64,000 nucleotides of DNA from Hyphomicrobium album (GTDB lineage Bacteria > Pseudomonadota > Alphaproteobacteria > Rhizobiales > Hyphomicrobiaceae). A model generated the notes under the pieces. The model saw only the letters and a list, made by a program, of their open reading frames with translations. It searched no databases and was not told the DNA's origin. Position numbers and translations under genes: made by a program. The stretch covers positions 2,299,501 to 2,363,500 of the forward strand of contig NZ_WMBQ01000001.1 in NCBI RefSeq assembly GCF_009708035.1. Reading direction: 5' to 3'. Positions 49,861 through 61,473 of the stretch are shown piece after piece; the stretch's first letter is position 1, and every line of letters starts with the position of its first letter.

Positions 49861-52827
49861 TTATCCTTCCGTGCCGCCGGTCAGCGCCGTCTCGACCAGC
49901 GTCTTCTGCTCCATGAGGTGCCGCGACAATTGTCCCGTCGCCGTCGATGCCGACGCCGGGCGCCCGGCATAGATCGGTCGCCGGTGCTTGGCCTCGATGC
50001 GCTCCAGGACCCACGTCAAGTTCGGCTCGATGAAGCTCCAGGCGCCCATGTTCTTGGGCTCTTCCTGGCACCATACCATCTCGGCCTGCCCGAAGCGGGC
50101 GAGCTCATGCATCAGCGCGCGCGCCGGGAACGGATAGAGCTGCTCGACGCGCAGGATATAGACGTTGTCGATGCCGGCGGCTTCGCGCGCGTCGTAGAGG
50201 TCGTAGTAGACTTTGCCCGAGCAGAGCACCACGCGTTTGATCTTCTCGTCGGAGACGAGCTTGATCTTCTCCTCCGGCTTGTGCTCGGCATCGTCCCACA
50301 GCAGGCGATGGAACGTCGTGCCGGGGCCCATCTCGTCGAGCTTGGAGACGACTCGCTTGTGACGCAGCAGCGACTTCGGCGTCATCAGGATGAGCGGCTT
50401 GCGGAACTTGCGCTGCAGCTGACGGCGCAGGATGTGGAAGTAGTTGGCGGGCGTCGTGACGTTCGCCACCTGCCAGTTGTCCTCGGCGCACAATTGCAAG
50501 TAGCGCTCGAGCCGCGCCGATGAGTGCTCCGGCCCCTGCCCCTCGTAACCGTGCGGCAGCAGGCAGACGAGGCCCGACATGCGCAGCCACTTGCGCTCGC
50601 CGGACGAGATGAACTGGTCGAACACGACCTGTGCACCGTTGGCGAAGTCGCCGAACTGCGCCTCCCACATGACGAGCGCGTTGGGCTCGGCGAGCGAGTA
50701 GCCGTACTCGAAGCCGAGCACCGCCTCCTCCGACAGCATCGAGTTGATGACCTCGAACCTCGCCTGGTCGTTGGCGACGTGCTTCAGAGGCGTCCAGCGC
50801 CGCTCCGTTTCCTGGTCGATCAACACGGCATGGCGCTGCGAGAAGGTGCCGCGCTCGGAATCCTGCCCCGACAGGCGCACCGGGAAGCCTTCGGACAACA
50901 GTGAGCCGACCGCCAGATGCTCGGCCATCGACCAGTCGATGCCCTCGCCCTTGTCGACCATCTCACGGCGGCGCTCGAGCAAGCGGCGCACGACCTTGTG
51001 GGCGTTGAAGTCGGGCGGGATCGAGGTGATGCGCCGCCCGATGATCTGCAGCCGGTCGATGGCGACGCCGGTCACACCGCGGCGCGCGTCGTCATCGGCG
51101 AAGCCCATGCCCGCCCAGCGGCCGTCGAGCCAGTCCGCCTTATTAGGACGGAAGTTGTCGGCCGAGCCGAACTCCTCCTCCAGGTGCGCGCGGAAGCTCG
51201 TGTGCATGCGCTGGCTCTCTTCCAGCGGCACGACGCCTTCCTCAGCGAGGCGCTTGGAGTAGACGTCGATCACCGTCGGATGCGACTTGATCGCCTTGTA
51301 CATCAGCGGCTGCGTGAACATCGGCTCGTCGGCCTCGTTGTGGCCGTAGCGCCGGTAGCAGAACATGTCGATGACGACCGGCTTCTGGAACTTCTGCCGG
51401 AACTCGGTGGCGATCTTGGCGACGTGCACCACCGCTTCGGGATCGTCGCCGTTCACGTGGAAGATCGGCGCCTCGATCATGCGCGCCACGTCCGAGCAGT
51501 AGGGCGAGGAACGCGACAGGCGCGGGTTGGTGGTGAAGCCGATCTGGTTGTTGATGATGAAGTGGATCGAGCCGCCGGTCCGGTGTCCCTTCAGGCCCGA
51601 CAGGCCGAAGCACTCGGCAACGACGCCCTGGCCGGCGAACGCCGCGTCGCCGTGGATGAGCAGCGGCAGCACCGGCGTGCGCTCGCCGGCGGCGCAGCCG
51701 CGCTGATCCTGCTTCGCCCGCACCTTGCCGAGCACGACGGGATCGACGATCTCCAGATGCGACGGGTTCGCCGTCAACGACAGGTGGACGTTGTTGCCGT
51801 CGAAGGAGCGATCCGACGAGGCGCCGAGGTGGTACTTCACGTCGCCCGAGCCTTCGACGTCGTCCGGCTTGAACGAGCCGCCCTTGAACTCGTGGAATAT
51901 GGCGCGGTGCGGCTTGGCCATGACGTTGGCGAGCACGTTGAGGCGCCCGCGATGCGCCATGCCGACGATGATCTCCTTCACGCCGAGCTGGCCGCCGCGC
52001 TTGATGATCTGCTCGAGCGCCGGCACCATGGCTTCGGCGCCGTCGATGCCGAAACGCTTGGTGCCGGTGTACTTCACCTCGCAGAACTTCTCGAACGTCT
52101 CCGTCTCGATCAGCTTGTTGAGGATGGCGCGCTTGCCTTCGGGCGTGAAGCGGATGTCCTTCTCCTCGCCCTCGATGCGGTCCTGAATCCACGCCTTCTG
52201 CGAGGGACTGGTAATGTGCATGTACTGCACGCCGATGTGCCGGCAGTAGGTGCGGCGCATGATGCGCAGGATCTGCCGCATCGTCGCCGTCTCCAGACCG
52301 AACACGCGATCGATGAAGATCGGCCGATCGAGGTCGGCCTCGGTGAACCCGTACGTCTCCGGCTTCAGCTCGCGATGCACCTTGCGGTCGGCGAGGCCGA
52401 GCGGGTCGAGGTCGGCAGCCAGATGGCCCATTACGCGATAGGCGCGGATGAGCATCAGGGCGCGGATCGAATCCTGCGTGGCGCGCAGCGACGCCGCCGG
52501 GGTCATTTCGAAGCCGAGCGCTTGCGACTTCGCCTGCAGGTTGGTGCGGAGCTGGCGCTCGGTCGCCTCGTACTCGCCGGTGAGGGCGGAGACGAGATCG
52601 CCGTTCTCCAGGAGCTCCGGGGCCGGGACGCCCCACGAAGGGCCGCGGTCGCCGTTAATGCGGCCGGAGCGCTCCTCGTTCAGGCTCTCGAAGAAATGCC
52701 GCCACTCGTCGCTGACCGAGCCAGGGTTTCTTTCGTACTCGGCCTGCATGTCCTCGACGTAGGCCGCATTGGCCCCGCTCAGGAACGAGGTGCGGAGGAA
52801 AGCTTCATTGAGGGGATTGCGAGCCAT
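49861..52827 (-). CDS. odhA: 2-oxoglutarate dehydrogenase E1
   Basis: A 988-residue thiamine diphosphate enzyme starting MARNPLNEAFLRTSFLSGANAAYVEDMQAEYERNPGSV. Conserved stretches include IGMAHRGRLNVLANVMAKP, HLSLTANPSHLEIVDPVVLGKVRAKQDQ, VAECFGLSGLKGHRTGGSIHFIINNQIGFTT, DPEAVVHVAKIATEFRQKF and LPHGYEGQGPEHSSARLERYLQLCAEDN. The length fits the family. It decarboxylates 2-oxoglutarate and passes succinyl to the lipoyl group of OdhB. It lies between sucD and odhB, as in other Rhizobiales. Confidence 0.98.
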   Translation of the reverse strand: MARNPLNEAFLRTSFLSGANAAYVEDMQAEYERNPGSVSDEWRHFFESLNEERSGRINGDRGPSWGVPAPELLENGDLVSALTGEYEATERQLRTNLQAKSQALGFEMTPAASLRATQDSIRALMLIRAYRVMGHLAADLDPLGLADRKVHRELKPETYGFTEADLDRPIFIDRVFGLETATMRQILRIMRRTYCRHIGVQYMHITSPSQKAWIQDRIEGEEKDIRFTPEGKRAILNKLIETETFEKFCEVKYTGTKRFGIDGAEAMVPALEQIIKRGGQLGVKEIIVGMAHRGRLNVLANVMAKPHRAIFHEFKGGSFKPDDVEGSGDVKYHLGASSDRSFDGNNVHLSLTANPSHLEIVDPVVLGKVRAKQDQRGCAAGERTPVLPLLIHGDAAFAGQGVVAECFGLSGLKGHRTGGSIHFIINNQIGFTTNPRLSRSSPYCSDVARMIEAPIFHVNGDDPEAVVHVAKIATEFRQKFQKPVVIDMFCYRRYGHNEADEPMFTQPLMYKAIKSHPTVIDVYSKRLAEEGVVPLEESQRMHTSFRAHLEEEFGSADNFRPNKADWLDGRWAGMGFADDDARRGVTGVAIDRLQIIGRRITSIPPDFNAHKVVRRLLERRREMVDKGEGIDWSMAEHLAVGSLLSEGFPVRLSGQDSERGTFSQRHAVLIDQETERRWTPLKHVANDQARFEVINSMLSEEAVLGFEYGYSLAEPNALVMWEAQFGDFANGAQVVFDQFISSGERKWLRMSGLVCLLPHGYEGQGPEHSSARLERYLQLCAEDNWQVANVTTPANYFHILRRQLQRKFRKPLILMTPKSLLRHKRVVSKLDEMGPGTTFHRLLWDDAEHKPEEKIKLVSDEKIKRVVLCSGKVYYDLYDAREAAGIDNVYILRVEQLYPFPARALMHELARFGQAEMVWCQEEPKNMGAWSFIEPNLTWVLERIEAKHRRPIYAGRPASASTATGQLSRHLMEQKTLVETALTGGTEG

Positions 52828-52929
52828 CGCTGGGTCTCAACACTCGTTGAATGCAGCGCAGATAGGGCGCGCGGATCAATTCGGGAGCGCGCGGCCTGTG
52901 AAAGGTGGTGTGTGCAGTGCAGCATACGC

Positions 52930-53895
<966 letters not shown>

Positions 53896-54081
53896 GTCGC
53901 CGCCCGCTGCGACCGAGCTTCATTGCCCGCTCGCCGGCTAGTCTAGTGTTTTGCTGCAGTGCATCAAGCAGGAGATTGGTCTAAAGGGCGATTTGCCCGA
54001 GCGATCGGCACTACGCCGCTTTTGTTGCCGCAGCGTGACCATCTCGGCGGCATAGATGACCATCGCACCATTGGGACCGGC

Positions 54082-55281
54082 CTACGCCGCCTCTTTCACC
54101 GCGGCGGTGATCTTCTCGGCGGCGTCGCCGAGATCGTCGGCGGGCGTGATCTTCAGCCCGCTCTCGGCGAGGATCTTCTTGCCCAGCTCGACGTTGGTGC
54201 CTTCCAGGCGCACGACCAGCGGCACGGTGATGCCCATCTCGCGCGCCGCCGCCACCACGCCCTCGGCGATGATGTCACAACGCATGATGCCGCCGAAGAT
54301 GTTGACCAGGATGCCCTTCACCGCCGGGTCGGAGAGGATGATCTTGAAGGCGGCCTGCACCTTCTCCTTCGAAGCGCCGCCGCCAACGTCGAGAAAGTTG
54401 GCCGGCTCTGCGCCGTAGAGCTTGATGATGTCCATGGTCGCCATGGCGAGGCCGGCGCCGTTGACCATGCAGCCGATCGTGCCATCGAGCTTCACGTACG
54501 AAAGATCGTGCTTCGACGCCTCGACCTCGGCGGGGTCTTCTTCCGTCAGGTCGCGCATGTCGACGATGTCGGGGTGCCGGTAGAGCGCGTTCGAATCGAA
54601 GCTCATCTTGGCGTCGAGACAGGACAGCGACCCGTCCTTGGTCACGATCAGCGGATTGATCTCCAGCATGCTCATGTCCTTGGCGAGCATGAGGTTGTAG
54701 AGATCGCCGACCAGTTTCACGCACTGTGCGACCTGCTTGCCTTCCAGACCGAAGGCGAAGGCGATGCGCCGGCCGTGGAACGGCTGATAGCCACTCGCGG
54801 GATCGATGGTCACCGACACGATCTTCTCGGGCGTGTCGTGCGCCACCTTCTCGATGTCCACGCCGCCCTCCGCGCTGGCGACGAAGGCGACGCGCGACGA
54901 GGCGCGATCCACCAGAGCCGAGAGATACAGCTCGCGCTCGATGTCGACGCCGTCACTCACATAAATGCGGTTGACGACGCGGCCGTCGGCGCCCGTCTGG
55001 GCCGTCACCAGCGTGGCGCCCAGCATCTGCTCGGCGAACGTGTGCACCTCGGCGCGCGACTTGGCGAGGCGCACGCCCCCCTTCTCGCCCGCCGAGGCTT
55101 CCTTGAACTTGCCCTTGCCGCGGCCGCCAGCATGGATCTGCGCCTTCACCACGAACAGCGGGCCGGGGAGCTGCTGCGTCGCCTCGCCGGCCTCGCGCAC
55201 CGAAAAGGCGGCGATGCCCGCGGGTGTCGGAATCCCGTACTGACGCAGCAATTCCTTGGCCTGATGCTCGTGGATGTTCAT
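54082..55281 (-). CDS. sucC: Succinate-CoA ligase beta subunit
   Basis: A 399-residue ATP-grasp protein starting [34 protein letters not shown]. Family motifs: [53 protein letters not shown], and the C-terminal [46 protein letters not shown]. It binds nucleotide and succinate. It lies 40 bases after mdh on the same strand. Confidence 0.97.
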   Translation of the reverse strand: MNIHEHQAKELLRQYGIPTPAGIAAFSVREAGEATQQLPGPLFVVKAQIHAGGRGKGKFKEASAGEKGGVRLAKSRAEVHTFAEQMLGATLVTAQTGADGRVVNRIYVSDGVDIERELYLSALVDRASSRVAFVASAEGGVDIEKVAHDTPEKIVSVTIDPASGYQPFHGRRIAFAFGLEGKQVAQCVKLVGDLYNLMLAKDMSMLEINPLIVTKDGSLSCLDAKMSFDSNALYRHPDIVDMRDLTEEDPAEVEASKHDLSYVKLDGTIGCMVNGAGLAMATMDIIKLYGAEPANFLDVGGGASKEKVQAAFKIILSDPAVKGILVNIFGGIMRCDIIAEGVVAAAREMGITVPLVVRLEGTNVELGKKILAESGLKITPADDLGDAAEKITAAVKEAA

Positions 55282-55321
55282 GCAGAACTCCTGCCGTTGC
55301 CGTGGTGTGGGAAGGCGGTGG

Positions 55322-56302
<981 letters not shown>

Positions 56303-56511
56303 TTATCTATGAAAATTGATTTGTGCGGCGATGCCCCGCAGGCCGGCGGAGACGCCACAACTCGGTCACGACTAGGTTTAGACTAGGGTTCCGAACAGGG
56401 AAAGCCCAACAAGTGGGCGCCTTCTGCCGCGCTCATGGGGACGCGGAAAGGCGCCGCTCTGGGCTTGAGGGTGATTACCAGGAGCGAGGGTCCCGCCGCG
56501 CAGGCGGGGTG

Positions 56512-57336
56512 ATGGGAGGGGATTTGCGAGCCGCACGATTTGCCGGACTGGCCACCGGGCTGGCGCTGCTGGGCAGCGGCCTGGCTCATGCCGAGTCCAA
56601 GAACTTTCTTGGCTTCCGGTTGCTCGACCTCGAGAACCAGACCGTCAAGTGGCGGACGCCGACGTTCGGCAAGAGCGCCGTCGTCACCTATGCCTTCGCG
56701 ACCGGCCCCGTCACCACTCCAAAGGCACGCAACTGCGCGTCGATGCTTCCGCCCGCCGAGGCATACGGCCCATCGCAAATCACGCCACGGCAGTTCCGCC
56801 GCGAGGTCGCCGCCGCCTTCCGCATGTGGGAAAGGGTCGCCGGCATCTCTTTCCGCGAGACGGACGACCCCAGCTCGGCCGGTATCGTCATCGGCGCTCA
56901 GGCCGTCCCCGTCGGCCGCGCCTTCACCAACGTCGAGCTGAAACCGGGCAGTGGCGACAAGAAGGTCATCGGCCGCTCGCTTATCTGCCTCAACCCGAAG
57001 CAGCCGTGGAAGATCGGCTTCGACGGCCGGCTCGGCGTCTATGATCTCCGCTACACCATCGCCCACGAGATCGGTCACGCCGTCGGGCTCGATCACCCGA
57101 GCGCCGCCGGGCAGCTCATGTCCTACCGCTATGACGAGAAGCAGACGGGCCTGCAGCCGGGCGACGTCCAGGGCGCGGTGCTGCTCTATGGAGCGCGGCC
57201 GGGTGCCCGCTTTACCACTGCCACCAGCCGCGCTGCGCCGGGCGGAGACGATGCGGCGAGGGGCGAAAGCGGCTGGCCCTTCGGCATCGGCGTGAACAAG
57301 ACCCCGTCGTCGCCCAAGGCCGTCCAGCCCCGCTAA
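56512..57336 (+). CDS. Matrixin-like secreted zinc metalloprotease
   Basis: About 274 residues from ATG 56512; a TTG with GGGAGGGG before it (56524) is possible. The start has a signal peptide (FAGLATGLALLGSGLAHAES). The zinc site HEIGHAVGLDH (HExxHxxGxxH) lies near residue 186 and is followed by a Met-turn-like LMSYRY. SQITPRQFRREVAAAFRMWERVAGISFRE precedes it, typical of matrixins. The tail is Ser/Pro/Gly-rich. It is divergent from mdh with 224 bases between; no shared pathway is evident. It probably cleaves extracellular or periplasmic proteins. Confidence 0.87.
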   Translation: MGGDLRAARFAGLATGLALLGSGLAHAESKNFLGFRLLDLENQTVKWRTPTFGKSAVVTYAFATGPVTTPKARNCASMLPPAEAYGPSQITPRQFRREVAAAFRMWERVAGISFRETDDPSSAGIVIGAQAVPVGRAFTNVELKPGSGDKKVIGRSLICLNPKQPWKIGFDGRLGVYDLRYTIAHEIGHAVGLDHPSAAGQLMSYRYDEKQTGLQPGDVQGAVLLYGARPGARFTTATSRAAPGGDDAARGESGWPFGIGVNKTPSSPKAVQPR

Positions 57337-57405
57337 CCTGGGGCTCAAATTCCGTCATTGCAGTGCTGGCTATCCATGCGGGCTCTCTCTGCCGGAGTGC
57401 CTGCC

Positions 57406-57511
57406 GAGACTTGCGTAGATCCCGGCCTTCGCCGGGATGACGATATGGACGGGCACAACGACGAGCTTTGTGCCCGTCATCCCGCTGCAGAGCGGGATCC
57501 ACGCCAGTCTC
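57406..57511. repeat. 106-base palindromic intergenic repeat
   Basis: Two 37-base arms, 57406-57442 and 57475-57511, are inverted copies: 26 of the 28 bases outside a 9-base core agree, and each core (CCCGGC..GCCGGG and CCCGCT..AGCGGG) is itself a hairpin. Between them GACGGGCACAA and TTGTGCCCGTC (57448-57478) pair over 11 bp. It lies in the convergent gap between the matrixin gene and zapE. Confidence 0.8.
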
Positions 57512-57555
57512 AACCTGTGAGACGCCGCGAGCAGGCAAGCGGGCCAACCCGGCGG

Positions 57556-58689
57556 CTATTCTTCCACCGGCTCGGGGGCGGGCTCGGTGTGGCCGCGGAT
57601 CGCGCGGCCCATCAGATATTCCTCGCTGCGCATCTCGATCAGCCGTGACGCGGTCCGCTGAAACGCTTTCTTCGCCCCGTCGTCCTCGCATAAGGCGGCC
57701 GGCTCGGCCGCCGCCGAGGCAATGAGGCAGACCTTGTTGTCGTAGAGGGTGTCGATGAGGTTGATGAAGCGCCTCGCCGGATTGCGCCGCTCGCGGGCCA
57801 TGACCGGAATGTCGTCGATCAGGAGCGTATGGTAGGTATGGGCGATGCGCAGGTAGTCGTGCGTGCCGAGTGGCGCCTCGCACAGCTCTGCAAAGCTGAA
57901 CCGGGCAATGCCCATCGACGCCAGCGGCACGCGCACGCTGCGGCCCTTCACCTCCAGAACCTCACTCTCGCCCGGATGCCGGCCCGTCAGCCGGTCCCAG
58001 TGGGCGTCAAGCTCGGCCCGGGCCCCTGCATCGGCCGGCGAGAAGTAGAGCGGTTGTCCGGCGAGCTTCTCCAACCGGTAGTCCTTCGCCGCTTTTAGCT
58101 CGACCACGTCCATGTGCTCGTGCAAGAGCGCGATGAACGGCAGGAAGAGGCTGCGGTTGAGGCCGTGCTCGTACAGCGCTTCCGGCGCCGAGTTCGACGT
58201 CGCCACCACGACCACGCCGCGCTCGAAGAGATGCTTGAACAACCTCCCCAGGATCATCGCGTCGGCGATGTCGGTCACCTGCAGCTCGTCGAAGCATAGG
58301 AGGGCGGCGCGCTCGGCGATGCCGGCGGCGACGTGCGGAATGGGATCGCCGTCGACCTCGCTTCGCGCCGCGGCGATGCGCTCATGCACGTCGGCCATGA
58401 ACTCGTGGAAGTGGCTGCGCTGCTTGGGCGCGAAACCCACGCATGCGAAGAACAAGTCCATGAGCATCGTCTTACCGCGGCCGACGTCGCCGTGGATGTA
58501 GAGCCCGCGTGGGGGCGTCGCCCCGGGGCGGACAAAAAGCGTGAACCGGCTGTTTCGCCTAGGCCGCCACGCGCTGAGCCGCTGCGCCAATAGATCGAGC
58601 CGCTCCGCCGCCGCAAGCTGCGCGGCATCGGGCTGAAGCTCGCCGGCGCCGATCTGCGCTCGCAAGCGATCGATGGGTGATTGCGTCAT
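57556..58689 (-). CDS. zapE: Cell division protein ZapE (AFG1-like ATPase)
   Basis: A 377-residue AAA-like ATPase. Walker A is GLYIHGDVGRGKTMLMDLFFACVGF and Walker B LLCFDELQVTDIADAMILGRLF. FERGVVVVATSNSAPEALYEHGLNRSLFLPFIALL is the sensor region, and the C-terminal RRFINLIDTLYDNKVCLIASA is typical. It is related to mitochondrial AFG1/LACE1 and in E. coli modulates the Z ring under stress. It lies upstream of mdh, as in many Rhizobiales, but here the matrixin gene is between them. Confidence 0.95.
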   Translation of the reverse strand: MTQSPIDRLRAQIGAGELQPDAAQLAAAERLDLLAQRLSAWRPRRNSRFTLFVRPGATPPRGLYIHGDVGRGKTMLMDLFFACVGFAPKQRSHFHEFMADVHERIAAARSEVDGDPIPHVAAGIAERAALLCFDELQVTDIADAMILGRLFKHLFERGVVVVATSNSAPEALYEHGLNRSLFLPFIALLHEHMDVVELKAAKDYRLEKLAGQPLYFSPADAGARAELDAHWDRLTGRHPGESEVLEVKGRSVRVPLASMGIARFSFAELCEAPLGTHDYLRIAHTYHTLLIDDIPVMARERRNPARRFINLIDTLYDNKVCLIASAAAEPAALCEDDGAKKAFQRTASRLIEMRSEEYLMGRAIRGHTEPAPEPVEE

Positions 58690-58957
58690 TTGCCTCGATG
58701 TCCCCGCACCACCCGAGTTGCTTCAATTGCGGGCAAAGCGCAATGCCGCGTCGGAATGTCACCGACCGTAAGCAGGGCCTACGTGCGGCATCACGCCCCT
58801 TACTGGCAGGAGGACGATAGGAATCCCGCCATCTCGTCCGCATATTTGTGCAGCGCAATAGATGCGTGCATCGCCCGCTTGGCAAGTGGGTGATGCGTCG
58901 GGGTTGGCGCGCCGAGGCCGGCGACCGGCTCTGACCGAAATGCGGAGGGCACTTGTC

Positions 58958-59536
58958 ATGAGCGAGCATCATCACCTGCCTCAGGGCACCATACGTAAGT
59001 TGTGGCCAGGAGAAGCGCCGAAGTTCCGGGACCACCTGCTGCGCCTCGACAAAGCCAGCCGCCGCATGCGCTTTGCGCACGGCGTTTCCGACGCTTTCAT
59101 CGAGGACTACGCGACCCGCATGGCCGACATGGGCGGCATCGTCTACGGCTTCTTCGACGGCACGGAAGTGCGCGCCGCCGCTGAACTGAAGAAGCTTGGC
59201 GATACGTGGGGACGCGAGGCGGAAGCGGCGTTTTCCGTCGAGCAGCCCCTGCAGGAGCACGGCATCGGCACCGAGCTTATGGGCCGCGTCATCCGCGCCG
59301 CCCGCAACCGCGGTGTCCAACACCTCTGCCTCACTTGTCTTGCCGACAACAACAAGATGCAGGCCATCGCCCGCCACTACGAGGCCGACCTGCGCTTCGA
59401 GTACGGCGAGGTAGTCGGCGAAATCGTCCCCCAGGGGCCGAATTACTTCTCGCTGCTCGCCGAGGCCGTCGAAGACCGTTTCGGCTACATGATGGCGGTG
59501 CTCGATCTGCAGAATCGCGTCGTCAAAGCGGCCTGA
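58958..59536 (+). CDS. GNAT-family acetyltransferase
   Basis: 192 residues from ATG 58958 (MSEHHHLPQGTIRKLWPGEAPKFRDHLLRLDKASRRMRFAHGVSD), with GGAGG ten bases before it; the open frame extends upstream but lacks family sequence. The GNAT fold shows VYGFFDGTEVRAAAELKKL, AAFSVEQPLQEHGIGTELMGRVIRAARNRGVQHLCLTCLADNNKM (acetyl-CoA loop QEHGIGT) and a C-terminal extension. The substrate is unknown. It is monocistronic, with an imperfect hairpin (CGTTGCGC/GCGCAACG, 59569-59616) downstream. Confidence 0.88.
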   Translation: MSEHHHLPQGTIRKLWPGEAPKFRDHLLRLDKASRRMRFAHGVSDAFIEDYATRMADMGGIVYGFFDGTEVRAAAELKKLGDTWGREAEAAFSVEQPLQEHGIGTELMGRVIRAARNRGVQHLCLTCLADNNKMQAIARHYEADLRFEYGEVVGEIVPQGPNYFSLLAEAVEDRFGYMMAVLDLQNRVVKAA

Positions 59537-59818
59537 CGAATCCGCGAAGCGACCACTCAATTCGTGCGCGTTGCGCTCGTCATGCGAACGACGAAGCAAA
59601 CGAGAAATGCGCAACGAGAGTATGCAGAAGAAGGCGCATCCCCTTCGAAAGGCGACAAAAATGATGATTTCACGCAACACACGTGATTGAATGCGCGTGT
59701 TGTTAGCTTTCAATTTGCAATTTCGTGTCAACAAAATGTTGGAACTTGCACATGATTTTTTAGTTCGAGTGATTCGAACTGAGAGAGATAGAAACCTAGA
59801 AAGAAGAGAGAGACTCCA

Positions 59819-59980
59819 ATGGTCAAGAAAGCTGTGAAGCGCAAAGTGAAGAAGGCCCCGGCTCGTCGCGCTGCTGCCAAGAAGCCGGCCGCTCGCAAGA
59901 CTGCCGCTCGTAAGACGGTCCGCAAGACGACTCGCAAGGCTGCTCGTAAGCCTGCCAAGAAGGCCCGTCGCGCTGCCTAA
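59819..59980 (+). CDS. Small histone H1-like Lys/Arg/Ala-rich protein
   Basis: A 53-residue ORF made almost only of Lys, Arg, Ala, Pro, Thr and Val (MVKKAVKRKVKKAPARRAAA...KARRAA). The repeats are of the KKPAAR/RKTAARKT kind, like bacterial histone H1/AlgP-type C-terminal tails. AGAAGAGAGAGACTCCA lies before the ATG as a purine-rich ribosome site. The protein should bind DNA or RNA by charge. The gene lies in an unusually AT-rich, structured region and ends at a strong terminator, which supports real expression. Confidence 0.8.
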   Translation: MVKKAVKRKVKKAPARRAAAKKPAARKTAARKTVRKTTRKAARKPAKKARRAA

Positions 59981-60068
59981 GGCAGCCGAGTTATACGCGC
60001 CAGTTCCCCTCGTTCCGCGCGATATAGAAGGCTGCTGACGCCTCGGCGACCAGCCTTCAAACTCTTCC

Positions 60069-60109
60069 AGACCGGTGGTCGCGACTGCGCCACCGGTCTT
60101 TTTCTTTTT
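60069..60109 (+). terminator. Rho-independent terminator after the H1-like gene
   Basis: AGACCGGTGG (60069-60078) and CCACCGGTCT (60090-60099) form a perfect 10-bp stem with an 11-base loop, followed by a T-rich tract ending at 60109. It ends about 130 bases after the stop codon and is the clearest intrinsic terminator in this part of the window. Confidence 0.9.
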
Positions 60110-60151
60110 GGGGTTTTTGGGCTGTTTTCGGGGGTTTCTGGAGTGCCGGGC

Positions 60152-60535
60152 CTATTCCGGCAGGTGGTTCACGGCCTCGATATTGTGGCCGTCGGGATCG
60201 AGGACGAAGGCCCCGTAGTAGTTCTCATGATAGTGGGGCCGGAGCCCCGGAGAGCCGTTGTCCTTGCCGCCGGCGGCAATGGCGGCCTCATAGAACGCGC
60301 GTACGGCGGCGCGGTTCTTCGCCTCGAAGGCGACGTGCAACCGCCCGGCGAGCGGCTTGCCGGTGCCGATCCAGAAGTGCGGACGCTCGTCGCCGAATCC
60401 GGCGTAGCCATCCTCGCCGTCGTCCGACAGGCTCACCTCCATCACCACCCGAAAGCCGAGCGGCTCGAGTGCGCGCGCGTAGAATTCCTTCGAGCGGGCG
60501 AAATGGGTGACGGGGAAGCCCATGTGGTCGATCAT
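60152..60535 (-). CDS. VOC-family (glyoxalase-like) protein
   Basis: A 127-residue protein with the vicinal oxygen chelate fold: MIDHMGFPVTHFARSKEFYARALEPLGFRVVMEVSLSDDGEDGYAGFGDERPHFWIG begins the first module, and GLRPHYHENYYGAFVLDPDGHNIEAVNH ends the second. The H/E metal ligands (H4, near H59 and E119) look preserved. This resembles the glyoxalase/bleomycin-resistance family; the reaction cannot be told. It lies 43 bases downstream of sdhB on the same strand, but a functional tie is unlikely. Confidence 0.9.
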   Translation of the reverse strand: MIDHMGFPVTHFARSKEFYARALEPLGFRVVMEVSLSDDGEDGYAGFGDERPHFWIGTGKPLAGRLHVAFEAKNRAAVRAFYEAAIAAGGKDNGSPGLRPHYHENYYGAFVLDPDGHNIEAVNHLPE

Positions 60536-60578
60536 AGTTTCTCCCTAGCGTTGGCGTTTCATGTTGCGGCGCAGCACG

Positions 60579-61358
60579 CTAGACGCGGCGCTCGACCATC
60601 AGCTTCTTCAGTTCGGCGATTGCCTTGGCGGGGTTGAGCCCCTTCGGGCATGCCTTGGTGCAATTCAGAATGGTATGGCAGCGGTAGAGGCGGAACGGGT
60701 CCTCGAGGTTGTCGAGCCGCTCGCCCGTCGCCTCATCGCGCGAATCCTGCACCCAGCGGAAGGCTTGCAGCAGCGCCGCGGGACCCAAGTAGCGGTCGGA
60801 ATTCCACCAGTAGCTGGGACACGACGTCGAGCAGCAGGCGCACAGGATGCACTCGTAGAGCCCGTCGAGCTTCTGCCGGTCGGCATGCGACTGCCGCCAC
60901 TCCTTGGGCGGGGCCGGGGTATCCGTCTTCAGCCACGGCTCGATCAGCCGGTGCTGGGCGTAGAAATTGGTCATGTCGGGGACGAGATCCTTGACCACCT
61001 GCATGTGCGGCAGCGGATAGATCTTCACCGGCCCGCCGATGTCCTCGTAGCCCCGAAGGCAGGCGAGCGTGTTCGTCCCGTCGATGTTCATCGAGCACGA
61101 GCCGCAGATGCCTTCGCGGCAGGAGCGGCGGAAGGTCAGCGTGGCGTCGATCTCGTTCTTGATCTTGATGAGGGCGTCGAGGACCATCGGCCCGCAACGC
61201 TCCGTGTCGACCCAGTAGGTGTCGACGCGCGGATTCTCGTCGCCCTCGGGGTCCCAGCGATAGACGCGGAACTCCTTCCATGTCCCCGTGCCCTCGGGCT
61301 GGTTCCAGGTCTTACCCCGCTGAACCTTGGAGTTCCGAGGAAGCGTGAAGTGGACCAT
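60579..61358 (-). CDS. sdhB: Succinate dehydrogenase iron-sulfur subunit
   Basis: 259 residues from ATG 61358 ([18 protein letters not shown]). The [2Fe-2S] ligands lie in [24 protein letters not shown]. The [4Fe-4S] and [3Fe-4S] cysteines lie in [17 protein letters not shown] and [22 protein letters not shown]. The subunit passes electrons from the flavoprotein SdhA to ubiquinone. Usually it ends the sdhC-D-A-B operon; here the gene upstream on the same strand is an unrelated hypothetical, so sdhB stands alone. Confidence 0.96.
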   Translation of the reverse strand: MVHFTLPRNSKVQRGKTWNQPEGTGTWKEFRVYRWDPEGDENPRVDTYWVDTERCGPMVLDALIKIKNEIDATLTFRRSCREGICGSCSMNIDGTNTLACLRGYEDIGGPVKIYPLPHMQVVKDLVPDMTNFYAQHRLIEPWLKTDTPAPPKEWRQSHADRQKLDGLYECILCACCSTSCPSYWWNSDRYLGPAALLQAFRWVQDSRDEATGERLDNLEDPFRLYRCHTILNCTKACPKGLNPAKAIAELKKLMVERRV

Positions 61359-61473
61359 GAAAGGTGGACTTTCCTTGCTGTCGCCGGTCGGCAGTGCCGC
61401 TCGCTCCACATGAAACGGCGCAAATGTCCGTGTCAACGCCCAGGGGGTCGCGCGGCCGGCATCAGGACAACGG

